From Chlorocebus sabaeus (Eukaryota; Chordata; Mammalia; Primates; Cercopithecidae): a DNA stretch of 64,000 nucleotides. Shown piece by piece: positions 48,399 through 58,355 of this stretch. The notes under the pieces are model-generated. The model was not told the origin of the DNA. It did no database searches and was given only the letters and a program-made list of their open reading frames with translations. Position 1 is the first letter of the stretch; every line of letters starts with the position of its first letter. The position numbers and the translations under genes were made by a program. The stretch covers positions 19,120,688 through 19,184,687 of the forward strand of contig NC_132925.1 in assembly GCF_047675955.1 (NCBI RefSeq), in the 5' to 3' direction.

Positions 48399-48456
48399 GT
48401 TTTCTGTCTAGGTTGTCAGGGTCAAATTGATTCCAATGGTGGAGGATGCAGCCTAG
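48399..48456 (-). pseudogene. class I ERV gag matrix start, downstream of the minisatellite
   Basis: Directly in frame with the last minisatellite unit, the minus strand reads 'QLGCILHHWNQFDPDNLDRK'. An L-G-C-I-L-x-x-W-x-x-F-x-P pattern near the gag N-terminus is typical of class I (gammaretrovirus-like) human ERVs. It runs into the ERV-L LTR after this, so the rest of gag is cut off. Only the N-terminal matrix region is left. Identification is by motif, and the exact ERV group is unknown. Confidence 0.7.
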
Positions 48457-50339
48457 CTGGGAGTCAGGTGTAATACATGGAGAGTTGCCCATAGAGGAAT
48501 CAGGAGAAGTAGATGAAGAATTGTCCATAGAGGAATCAGGTGGGATAGAGGGAGAGTCGCCCACAGTGGAATCAGATGGAATAGATGGAGAGTTGTCCAC
48601 AGAAGAATCAGGTGAATAGATGGAGAGTTATCCATAGAAGAATCAGGTGAATAGATGGAGAGTTATCCATAGAGGAATCAGGTGGAATAGATGGAGAGTT
48701 ATCCATAGAGGAATCAGGTGGAATAGATGGAGAGTTATCCATAGAGGAATCAGGTGACTAGATGGAGAGTTGTCTACAGAGGAATCAGGTGACTAGATGG
48801 AGAGTTGTCCATAGAGGAATCAGGTGAATAGATGGAGAGTTGTCCACAGAGGAATCAGGTGACTAGATGGAGAGTTGCCCATAGAGGAATCAGGTGACTA
48901 GATGGAGAGTTGCCCATAGAGGAATCAGGTGAATAGATGGAGAGTTGCCCATAGAGGAATCAGGTGAATAGATGGAGAGTCGCCCATAGAGGAATCAGGT
49001 GGGATAGAGGGAGAGTTGTCCATAGAGGAATCAGGTGGAATAGATGGAGAGTTATCCATAGAGGAATCAGGTGAATAGATGGAGAGTTGTCCATAGAGGA
49101 ATCAGGTGAATAGATGGAGAGTCGCCCATAGAGGAATCAGGTGGAATAGATGGAGAGTTATCCATAGAGGAATCAGGTGAATAGATGGAGAGTTATCCAT
49201 AGAGGAATCAGGTGACTAGATGGATGGAGAGTTGTCCATAGAAGAATCAGGTGAATAGATGGAGAGTTATCCATAGAGGAATTAGGTGAATAGATGGAGA
49301 GTTGTCCATAGAGGAATCAGGTGGAATAGATGGAGAGTTATCCATAGAGGAATCAAGTGAATAGATGGAGAGTTATCCATAGAGGAGTCAGGTGAATAGA
49401 TGGAGAGTTATCCATAGAGGAATCAGGTGGAATAGATGGAGAGTTATCCATAGAGGAATCAGGTGACTAGATGGAGAGTTGTCCGTAGAGGAATCAGGTG
49501 AATAGATGGAGAGTTGTCCACAGAGGAATCAGGTGACTAGATGGAGAGTTGCCCATAGAGGAATCAGGTGAATAGATGGAGAGTCGCCCATAGAGGAATC
49601 AGGTGGGATAGAGGGAGAGTTGTCCATAGAGGAATCAGGTGGAATAGATGGAGAGTTATCCATAGAGGAATCAGGTGAATAGATGGAGAGTTGTCCATAG
49701 AGGAATCAGGTGAATAGATGGAGCGTGGTCCACAGAGGAATCAGGTGGAATAGATGGAGAGTTATCCATAGAGGAATCAGGTGGAATAGATGGAGAGTTA
49801 TCCACAGAGGAATCAGGTGGAATAGATGGAGAGTTGTCCATAGAGGAATCAGGTGAATAGATGGAGAGTCGCCCATAGAGGAATCAGGTGGAATAGATGG
49901 AGAGTTATCCATAGAGGAATCAGGTGACTAGATGGAGAGTTATCCATAGAGGAATCAGGTGACTAGATGGATGGAGAGTTGTCCATAGAAGAATCAGGTG
50001 AATAGATGGAGAGTTATCCATAGAGGAATTAGGTGAATAGATGGAGAGTTGTCCATAGAGGAATCAGGTGGAATAGATGGAGAGTTATCCATAGAGGAAT
50101 CAAGTGAATAGATGGAGAGTTATCCATAGAGGAATCAGGTGAATAGATGGAGAGTTATCCATAGAGGAATCAGGTGAATAGATGGAGAGTCGCCCATAGA
50201 GGAATCAGGTGAATAGATGGAGAGTTATCCATAGAGGAATCAGGTGAATAGATGGAGAGTCGTCCATAGAGGAATCAGGTGGAATAGACGGAGAGTTGTC
50301 CATAGAGGAATCAGGTGGGATACATGGAGAGTTGCCTGT
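48457..50339 (-). repeat. minisatellite of 53 units derived from the start of ERV gag
   Basis: I count 53 consecutive units of 35 or 36 bp (two of 39 bp). On the minus strand each 36-bp unit is twelve codons of the type M-(D/G)-(N/D)-S-P-S-I-P-P-D-S-S. The gag-proximal unit (48457-48492, 'MGNSPCITPDSQ') runs in frame into the gag matrix motif. Units 1-4 and 52-53 are 36 bp and in frame. Most inner units are 35 bp and shift frame, so the array as a whole is not an ORF. Variant units recur in the same order (see findings), showing block duplications. Confidence 0.93.
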
Positions 50340-50600
50340 AGTGGTCTGGAAAAGAGAAGATGACATAGAAAAGTGGAGAGCTCATTAGATGACCCAATTT
50401 TCCTTGAGGCATCCCCCTGGAATAATTCTGGGCCCTGACTGTGATCCCTGGGGGAATCCCCCTTTGGGCCCCATCTTAGTCTGTCAGATTTCTCTGACCT
50501 TAGATGGGTGCTGGTACTGCTTTGGAATGGTCTCCTCCACCACTGATGACCCACTATGAGCTTTCTCTCTTGTCCTTGGATGAAGGCCTTGACTTCTAGA
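50340..50600 (-). other. probable class I ERV leader upstream of gag
   Basis: Minus-strand sequence just before the first unit, GC-richer than the flanks (50390-50550). A pyrimidine tract with 'cttctcttttccag' sits immediately before the array, like a splice acceptor. A frame opens at 50554 and runs into the array. No LTR or primer binding site is visible beyond 50600, so the extent is a guess. Confidence 0.5.
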
Positions 50601-50849
50601 ATTAATTTTCCATCAAACCTTGGACTTTTTTTCTATCCCGCTTAAAAAAATTCTTTATGTACAATTTAATCTTGCCTAAATTTAAAGAGTTAAAGAATTG
50701 TATCCAAAACATAAAAATAACTTTTTTCTTGAGTTTTAAAGGGATAAAGTTTAAATGCTCTGCAAAATTAAAAATATAACGAGATTTTAATGCATGCTTA
50801 AATTGAAGGCAAAACGCTGTCAACTTTGTTAGAAAAGTAATAAAATAGT
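50601..50849. other. unassigned AT-rich DNA
   Basis: Nothing recognised. It is the junction between the ERV fragment and an old L1. Confidence 0.45.
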
Positions 50850-52399
50850 TTTAATTTTTATTGTTAAAATAGTGAGGGTATATTAGATAGTAAGAGTAAC
50901 AACTAAAAATAGAAATATAGGGCATTGTGTCCAAACCAGCAGAAGGGGGGAAAATAACACAGAATGATTAAATAAAGGGAAAAAAATAACGAGTCAAATG
51001 CTAAATCAGGGGAAACTGTATAGTATACTAGTTCAGTATAGTATACTAGTATAATAATATGCAAAATAGAAGTAAAGGCAGAAAGTATTGAGAGAAGCAA
51101 AAAAGATCAGTGCATAAGAGAAGGAATAATTTTAATGAGTAACAGAAAATATTACAATAGAAATTAGAGAATATATGTAACTGAATAAATAGAAAAGTGA
51201 ATAAATATAAAAATAACTGAATAAAAAACTGTGAGACTCATGTAAAGCAGTAATTAGAGGGTAATTTAGAGACATGCATTTATTAAAAATCATGATTGAA
51301 ACTAAGCAAGAAAATGGTTTAATTCATTAATCAGGGAAATAATAGACTAAACAAAATAAAAGGAGAAAGCAATGAAAATATATAGCAATAGAAAATAATA
51401 AAATCAACAAAACAGATAATTTATTTTAAAGGAAGAAATAAAATAGACTGAATTTAATAATCAATAAAAAATAGAAAACATAAAAATAATAATGGAAATG
51501 AAAAAATTAAATGACCATATTTTTGTGTAGTTTTTTTTTTTTACATTACAAGAAATTGTGAAAAAATTTATGCCAATAAACTTGCAAATCTGACAACTTG
51601 CTAGACAAGTATAATTTAGCAAAAGTACCTAAGGAAATAACGATCATTAAATTTAATAATTTATTTAAACTAAACTCATCTAAAAGTATCAAAGTTTCAA
51701 GAAACAATTTAAAACATACACAAATATTTCAGAGGATACAAAGTAAGAAAAAGCTACTCAACCACTCTTATGAAGAAAACACCCAAAACAGATATGAATA
51801 GTAAAAGTAAAATCCTATAGATAGATTTAAAAAGAATCTGTAAATTTCAAGACTAGTTTATAAAAATGTTTAGCAAATTAAGAATAGAAAATTTTCTGAA
51901 CTTTATCTACAGTAAACAACATATTTAAATGTGAAACTAGGAACATTTCAATTAAATTCAGGAACAACACAAGAATGCTTGCTATGACTGTCTCTAATAA
52001 ACCTTGTACCAAAGACTCAAGGAAAATAATGTCTAAAAAATAAGAGGTATAGAAGTGCAAAAACTTGCAAAATTGTCCTTATTGAGATGATAAAGTTATA
52101 AAATTCTAAATAATTTGCAAACAATTATGACTACTAGAATATTCAGCGTTTAGTAGAAAAATATCAATATGAAAAATCAATAGCATCCCAACATATCTCA
52201 GCATCGTCAATTAATAAAACAACGTCAACAAAACCAGTAAAGTCCTAGCAATAAATACAGCAAATTCTGTATAATAAGATTGTGGTGGAGATAATCCTAA
52301 TTTGAATGATATTTTTAAAGTACTGAATAAATGTGAAATTATGACATGATAATAGATGGAAGACCTAACATCCAAAAATGTCTGCTCTCTCTTTTTTAA

Positions 52400-52537
52400 A
52401 TTTAATTCAATTTATTATTATTATTTTTGTTGTTATACTTTATGTTCTAGGGTACATGTGCACAATGTGCAGGCTTGTTACACATGTATACATGTGCCAT
52501 GTTGGTGTGCTGCACCCATTAACTCGTCATTTACTCA
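52400..52537 (-). mobile_element. L1PA 3' UTR stub
   Basis: About 135 bp of reversed L1PA 3' end: 'gttatactttatgttctagg' followed by 'gtacatgtgcacaatgtgca' and 'gtgctgcacccattaactcg'. Flanks 'ctcttttttaaat' (52390 region) and 'ctgttttttaaat' (52538 region) may be its TSD with one mismatch. Confidence 0.85.
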
Positions 52538-52574
52538 TTCTGTTTTTTAAATCAAATTTCAACAATAAGAAAGA

Positions 52575-52575
<1 letters not shown>

Positions 52576-52613
<38 letters not shown>
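52576..52613. repeat. (TG)n microsatellite
   Basis: About 18-19 uninterrupted TG units. Likely polymorphic in length, and a potential Z-DNA former. Confidence 0.95.
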
Positions 52614-52614
<1 letters not shown>

Positions 52615-52934
52615 CTTTAATGAAACTTGCCAAGATTATCCTGAAATTAAGATAAATGAACAAAAATTCAAGATTAAATAAGATATTTATAAGAAAAATA
52701 TGAGGAAAAGGGGATATCAACACATTCAAATTTTGTAATTAAAATAGTGTAGAGCAGGAACTGAAATAAACTAATAGACTAAAGAGCCAGAAAATAGAGC
52801 CTGGAAATAGATCTACACATGTATGGCTAAATAATGAAGACCTGGCCTTAAAAATCAGTGGGAAAAGAATAAAATTTTTATTAACAGTATTAGAACACCT
52901 GGGAATCTGTGTTGGGCTTTTTTTTTTTTTTTTG

Positions 52935-53308
52935 CATTGCTATGAAGAAATATCTGGGACTGGGTAATTTACAAGAAAAGAGGTTTAATTGGCTCATGGT
53001 TCTGCAGGTTGTACAAGAAACATAGTGACAGCACCTGCTTCTGGGAGGCCTCAGGAAGCTTTTACTCATGGCGGAAGGCAAAGCAGGAGGCAAATGGTGA
53101 AGGTAGGAGCAAGAGAGAGAGTGGGAGGTACCATACATTTTAAACAGCCAGATCTCAAGAAAAATTACTCCCTGTAGGGAGGACAGCACCAAGGGGATGG
53201 AGCTAAACCATTCACCCCCATGGTCCAATCACTTCCCACCAGGCCCCGATACTGAAGATTGCAATTCAACATGAGATTTGGATGTGGACAAATATACAAA
53301 CTATATCA
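52935..53308 (-). mobile_element. MST-type MaLR LTR
   Basis: The right end on the minus strand starts TGATATAGTTTGTATATTTG and continues 'tccacatccaaatctcatg', 'ggcctggtgggaagtgattg', 'gaccatgggggtgaatggtt'. The left end at the T-run (52918-52934) lacks the usual last bases. A solo LTR of the ERVL-MaLR superfamily. Confidence 0.85.
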
Positions 53309-53939
53309 GTATCCAAATATAAAACAATAAACTTCAAATATTGGAAAGTCCTAAATATTAAAAGCAAAACTTTAAAGCATCTAAAAGAAAATACAGAATA
53401 AGTTTATGATATTGAGGTTCAGAAGGAGGTATTAGATAAAATATAAAGTTTCAAAACTCATTAAGTATAAGCTCTAATACATTTACCTATATGAAAACAA
53501 AAACTTTCTATTTAATAAAATACCACAAAGTTAAGGGAAGCTGCAGAATGGGAATTTATATCTGCATGGTTTATTGCCAATAATAATTTTGTATCCAGAA
53601 TATGTAAATGATTAAAAATGAAGAAGCAAAAAATAACCCAATATAAATAAAGGGCATTTTGTGAGCAAGGTACTCAAGAGATGCTTAAATGGTCAATAAC
53701 ACAGAAATAAAATGCTCAACACTACAAAGAATTAGGAAAATGTAAGCTAAACCCATGTGCAATTAAAACCACATATCTTTTCAAACTCAGCAGACAGAAA
53801 AACATTTTAAAATCTGGCAAAATTCTAGGTTTATAAGACTAATGAGTCATAGGGATTTTTATACATTGATAGTGAGCACATGAATTGGTATAGCCACTTT
53901 GAAAAGAAAGTTAGCAATAATTATTAAAGTTTAATATGC

Positions 53940-54330
53940 TGTATTAGTTTCCTATTGCTGCTGTAACAAATTACTGCAAACTTTGTGGCTTAAAACAAGC
54001 CAAATGTGTTACCTTATAGTTCTGGAGGTCAGAAACCTACCATAGGTTAAAATCAAGGTGTCTGTTCACACAGCTACATTTCTTTCAAAAGCCTCTAGGG
54101 AAACATTCTTTTTCTATCCCCTTTCCTAGCTTCTAGGGTCTATTCCTTGGCTCATGGCTTCTTTCCTCCATCTTCAAAACCAGCAACAGATCCTATCTCT
54201 CTGACTCTCTAATCTGCTTCTTCTTTCAATTTCAAGGACTCATGTGCATAGATTGAGTCCTCCTAGATAATCCAAGGTAATCTCGCCTTCTGAAGATCCC
54301 TAACCTTAAGAGATATTCACCAATAACTTC
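53940..54330 (-). mobile_element. MLT1-like MaLR LTR
   Basis: 'ctgtattagtttcctattgc' at the left end is the complement of a MaLR LTR 3' end. It is followed by 'tatagttctggaggtcagaa', 'ttccttggctcatggcttct' and 'tcaaggactcatgtgcatag', in the usual reversed order. The right boundary is approximate. Confidence 0.75.
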
Positions 54331-54416
54331 ATTGGAACATTGTGTATAGCACGAACATTTTTCAAATTGTGGGTATTGATAGGATAAACAGTACTGGTTT
54401 ATTAATATAATGGAAT

Positions 54417-54786
54417 ACTGTTTAGTCTGTTCTCATGCTGCTAATAAATTATTCGAGACTGAATAATTTATAAAGGAAAGAGGTTTAATGGACTCACAGT
54501 TCCACATGACTGTGAAGGCCTCACAATCGTGGCAGAAGGCAAAGTCAGGAGTAAAGTCATGTTTTTCTTGGCAGCAGGCAAGAGACAATAAGTGCTAAGC
54601 AAAAAGGAAAGCCCCGTATAAAACCATCAGATCTCATGAGACTTATTCACTACCAAGAGAATAGTATGGGAGAAACTACCTCCATGATTCAAGTACCTCC
54701 CACTGGGTCCCTCCCACAACATGTGGGAATTATGGGAGCTACAATTCAAGATGAGATTTGAGTGGGGACATGGCCAAACCATATGA
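54417..54786 (-). mobile_element. THE1-type MaLR LTR
   Basis: 'agtctgttctcatgctgcta' (left), 'aaaggaaagaggtttaatgg', 'gaaggcctcacaatcgtggc', 'accatcagatctcatgagac', 'cctcccactgggtccctccc', and 'atggccaaaccatatga' (right) are the reversed order of a full THE1 LTR. Nested in the old L1. Solo LTR with no internal part. Confidence 0.9.
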
Positions 54787-54854
54787 ACTGCATAGGGTTG
54801 AGATAAATCTTAAAAACATAATGTTGAACAAAATAAAGATGCAGAATTATATAA

Positions 54855-54905
54855 TTGTGTGTGTGTGTTAATAGGCAGATAGACAGATACATAGATAGAT
54901 ACAGA
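54855..54905. repeat. short TG and GATA microsatellite patch
   Basis: A (TG)n run of seven units near 54858-54870 followed by GATA/GACA-type repeats to about 54903. Confidence 0.75.
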
Positions 54906-55189
54906 ATATAACAACTTGCACTGACATAATAGGTATGGCATATGGGCTATCTGGGAAGTAAGGCCAGGGAGGAAAAGAAAAAGGCACATAAGCAAGGCAT
55001 AATGTTCACATTTGTTAAAGCTAGATAGGAACACGTGTTTTCCTTAAAATCTTATCTTATCTATACATTTTATATTTTTAAAGTGTTTTACAATAAGAAT
55101 CTGTAGGTTTTAGAGTAAGGACATTGAGTTGAATGAAGGCATCCCATGTCAGGAACAAAAGTTGAGAAGAGGAAAACACGGAGGAAAGC

Positions 55190-55400
55190 CCAGATTAGTT
55201 GGTGGTGTTGAAAAAGCTTTAGACTGAAACTGAAGAGACCTGGGTTTTCACTTTGGCTCTATCACTGTCGAGCTCCAAGACATTGGGAAAATTACTGAAT
55301 GTTACCAAATCTCTATTCTTTCATCTCAAGAATGAGTACTTTGAATCAAAGCATCTGTAGGTTTGTTGTAACCATAAGATATTATATCTGGTGGCTTTTA
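55190..55400 (+). repeat. MIR SINE relic
   Basis: 'gaagagacctgggttttcac', 'aaattactgaatgttaccaa', 'ctctattctttcatctcaag' follow the forward MIR order with heavy divergence. Confidence 0.65.
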
Positions 55401-55440
55401 CGCACAGTATAGTATTTTCATCACTAAAAAATATGGGTAG

Positions 55441-55487
55441 TTTGATAAAATACATCTGCTTAAGATTTGATAAAATACATCTGCTTA
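55441..55487. repeat. 25-bp tandem duplication
   Basis: 'tttgataaaatacatctgct' and two more bases occur identically at 55441-55462 and 55466-55487, separated by 'aga'. Confidence 0.9.
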
Positions 55488-55515
55488 CACACATACACAC
55501 ACGCACACACACACA
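55486..55515. repeat. (CA)n microsatellite
   Basis: Imperfect CA run with interruptions (ACAT, ACGC). Confidence 0.85.
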
Positions 55516-55770
55516 ACCCTCATAATGCCTGATTTTTACTTAAAACCACTCCACCCTGTCTTTGGGGGCTAAAAGGTGGCTCCAGAGCTGGGATGGGAGA
55601 GTGGCTACTAATGCTAATCTGGAATACAATTTTGAGGTGTGATTGAATTTGGAGTCCAGCTCTCTGTGGCTCTCACAGGTCCAAGCTCAGTTATCTAACC
55701 ATATTATCTCCTTGGGGAGCATGCTCAGTGGCGAGCTGCTATAGTACATCTCCAGAACATATATTCCTCA
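55516..55770. other. unassigned DNA
   Basis: Short unique stretch with nothing recognised. Confidence 0.5.
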
Positions 55771-55786
55771 AAAGAAGTCTATTTAA

Positions 55787-55962
55787 GAAAAAATTAGCCG
55801 GGCGCAGTGGCGGGCGCCTGTAGTCCCAGCTACTCGGGAGGCTGAGGCAGGAGAATGGCGGGAACCCGGGAGGCAGAGCTTGCAGTGAGCCGAGATTGCG
55901 CCACTGCACTCCAGCCTGGGCGACAGAGCGAGACTCCGTCTCAAAAAAAAAAAAAAAAAAAA
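55787..55962 (+). mobile_element. 5'-truncated AluY, young
   Basis: The element starts inside the middle A-rich region ('gaaaaaattagccgggcgca') and contains the whole right arm, with 'gagaatggcgggaacccggg' and 'gagcgagactccgtctc', and a long pure A tail (55943-55965). A perfect 16-bp TSD 'aaagaagtctatttaa' flanks it (55771-55786 and 55963-55978). CpG sites are still largely intact and few differences from AluY are visible, so it is young. Confidence 0.95.
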
Positions 55963-55978
55963 AAAGAAGTCTATTTAA

Positions 55979-57415
55979 TACCATAGAATATGGCAATTGG
56001 TAACTGCCTGTCCTAATTCAGGAACACACAGTATTAGACTATGGGGTAAGTATTTCCTGGCAAAAGATAATATGGCCACACAAATCCTAGCACTGCTGAA
56101 TGATCTTCTTGCCTATGCCAAAGTGGCTCCAAGTCTGCAGAAAGAATTCCCTTCACAGATACTGTGCCACCTCACAAATGCTTCTTTTGTCCTATGTGCA
56201 AAATCAACTCTAAAGACCGCCCAGGTTTTATACCCTGATTCATTTCTTCAGACACTATTTGACATGTCTTTGGGAGCAACGTCTTCTTCAATAAGAACAA
56301 ACCACTTACTTCTGATGACATGAATTCTTGAGTAGGACTCTGACTAGGACACACATTGCCTCAGGCAGCAGGCTGGGTTCTTTGGCTCTCTTTGGAGCAG
56401 CCCTGCTTTCATGTCCCAGTTACTCAACTTCAAGTACAGCCAAAAATTATCTTAAGCCAAGTTCTTCTGAACAAAAAACACTCAGAAGTCTTGCTTGCTT
56501 CAAGCCAGTAGAAGACTCCAGCCAGATATTGGACCCGTCAAGTAATTTTAACAACTAAAAGAAGAACATATTAGATTCTTGTTCTCATTCTCTGTAGTGC
56601 TGATGCCACATTCTTATAAGCCATGCCTATGTGGAATTTTTATATTTTACTTTAAATGCTGTGTTGGTTTTACTGTTCTATAACTTATGGCTATATTTCA
56701 GAATATAGTTTGCAATCATGTATCTACTCCAAAGACCCTTCATGTATATATCATGACTCCTTCATGTATATATCACAATTCTCTATTTTAGGAGAGAGTA
56801 TTCTAGATTTTGTGTAGCCTTCTCTAGTTACTTGTCGCTGCATTCTACTTATCTCCTATTCATTTCCCCATATTCTTTGATATTTTGATGCTAGGTTTAT
56901 GGTTCTCTTTCCTAACTTATTGAGTATTTATGTGGACAAGTTATCCAAATTGGATTATCTAGTTCCTTAATTTTTTCATTTCTAATCAATGACTTTCTCT
57001 ATCTGTCACAATCTTGAACATGACACCACACAATTTCTCCAACTCTGAACATTACTAATTCAATTTCTTCACTGCCATCACTAGGCTTCCTAGTTGACAT
57101 TCATGGACATCATTGTGTCCTTTGAGGCTTTCCAGTTCATCGACTCTTCCATTTTCTTCTGGTCTTTTTACTGCCATTGTCCTATTTTCAGGTATTATTA
57201 CACAATTCAGGAATTACTTTGATAAAACCATGACTTTTCTTGTCTCTTTTTGTCAAGATAGTCTAATCCTGTTTAGAATTTAGAGATAATTTGATTATCT
57301 GCTTTGAAAAATAGGCCCCATTATAAATTTGTAATCACAAACTTTATCTCTTTCTCTGGTTACCTTGCTCTCTTACTTTCTTCAAAGGTTATTTCAAACT
57401 TTCTTTTTCCATCCT
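55979..57415. other. unassigned DNA, about 1.4 kb
   Basis: Two neighbouring plus-strand frames (55997-56323, 108 codons, and 56328-56558, 76 codons) lie in slightly GC-richer sequence but match no family I know. I see no splice signals that would support them. A 22-bp tandem duplication with 'ccttcatgtatatatca' lies at 56737-56775. Confidence 0.45.
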
Positions 57416-57685
57416 TGGTACGATCTGAATAAACCTTTCCCCATATTAATATGTTAAAACCTATCCCCCAAAATAATGCTATTAGGAGGTGGAGACTTTG
57501 GGAGATGATTAGATCAAGACGGTGGAGCCCATAGGAATGGGATTAGTGCCTGCATAAAAGAGGCTCAAGGAAGCTTGTTTGTCCTTCCAGCCATGTGAGG
57601 ACATAGCTAAAAGGCACCATTTATGAGAAGTGGGGCCTCACCAGAACCCACATCTGCTGGCACCTTGATCTGAGATGTCCTAAAC
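57416..57685 (+). mobile_element. MaLR-like LTR fragment
   Basis: 'attaggaggtggagactttg', 'ggagatgattagatcaagac', 'gggattagtgcctgcataaa', 'gccatgtgaggacatagcta' and 'ctgctggcaccttgatctga' follow the order of a MaLR-class LTR. The last part is cut off where L1M begins. Family name uncertain. Confidence 0.6.
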
Positions 57686-57734
57686 TCAAGCAGAAATTCT
57701 GGAGCTGAAAGATACAATCGGCATACTGAAGAAT

Positions 57735-58355
57735 GTGTCAGAGTCCTTTAAGAGAAGAATTGATCAAACAGAAGCAAAATTTAATGAGCTTGAAAATAAA
57801 CTATTCAAAAATACACCGTCAGAGGAGACAAAAGAAAAAAGAATAAAGAAGAATGAAACATGCCTACAGGATCTAGAAAACAACCTCAAAATGGCATATT
57901 TAAAAGTTGTTGTCCTTAAAGAGGAGGTAGAAAAATATATAGTGGTTGAAAGTTTATTGACAGATATAATAGCAGCCAACTTCACAAACCTAAAGAAAGA
58001 GATCAATATTCAAGTACAAGAAGGTTATAAAACACCAAGCAGATTTAACTCAAAGAAAGCTATCTCGAGGAATTTAATAATCAAACTCGCAAAGGTCAAG
58101 GATGAAGAAAGGATCCTGAAAGAAGCAAGAGAAAAGAAACAGATAACACACAGTGGAGCTCTCATATGTCTAGCAGCAAACTTTGCAATGGGAACCTTAC
58201 AGGCCAGGAGAGAGTGGCGTGACATATTTAAAGTGCTGAAAGAAAATAATTTTTACCCTAGAATAGTATACCTCCAACATGAAGAAGAAATAAAGACTTT
58301 CCCAAACAAAAAAAAGCTGAAGGATTTCGTCAACACCAGACTTGTCCTACAATAA
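57735..58355 (+). pseudogene. L1M ORF1p, N-terminally truncated, 206 codons still open
   Basis: The frame covers roughly the last 60% of ORF1p. Residues 1-60 are charged and heptad-like (end of the coiled coil, 'RRIDQTEAKFNELENKLF'). The middle is the RRM region. Residues about 150-206 include 'LQARREWRDIFKVLKENNF' and 'IKTFPNKKKLKDFVNTRL', the conserved C-terminal domain. ORF1p binds L1 RNA as a trimeric nucleic-acid chaperone. The original start codon and N-terminus are missing, so the ATG used here is internal. The natural C-terminal stop seems preserved. It is probably not expressed. Confidence 0.85.

Larger units (their letters stand above)
50850..55110 (+). mobile_element. very old L1 (L1M4/ME-like) split by four later insertions
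   Basis: A-rich plus-strand L1 wording is scattered across the interval: 'gtgaaaaaatttatgccaat' and 'cctatagatagatttaaaaa' (RT region), 'gaaatagatctacacatgta' (52806 onwards), 'tttgtatccagaatatgtaa', 'aatggtcaataacacag' and 'attggtatagccactttg' (53885 onwards). Minus-strand L1PA, MST, MLT1 and THE1 pieces interrupt it. All frames are broken. The 5' limit is uncertain. Confidence 0.65.

Noticed and set aside
48457..50339. CRISPR-like array of repeats
   Set aside because: Units are directly adjacent with no unique spacers, and the setting is primate DNA. It is a minisatellite.
50360..50380. Splice acceptor of a host exon at the edge of the array
   Set aside because: The pyrimidine tract and AG are present on the minus strand, but no donor, upstream exon or open host frame supports it. 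A retroviral leader is an equally good explanation.
48301..50554. Serine/proline-rich or leucine-rich protein encoded by the minus-strand repeats
   Set aside because: Most units are 35 bp and shift the frame each time, so only short parts are open. The apparent repeats in two reading frames are by-products of the array.
55739..55996. 85-codon minus-strand frame with 'VAQAGVQW'
   Set aside because: This is the classic antisense translation of an Alu, not a gene. The same applies to frames at 8256-8444, 28293-28552, 42575-42916 and 62359-62604.
55997..56558. Two-part gene in adjacent frames
   Set aside because: No recognisable motif, no splice signals that I could defend and stops between the parts. 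Left as unassigned.
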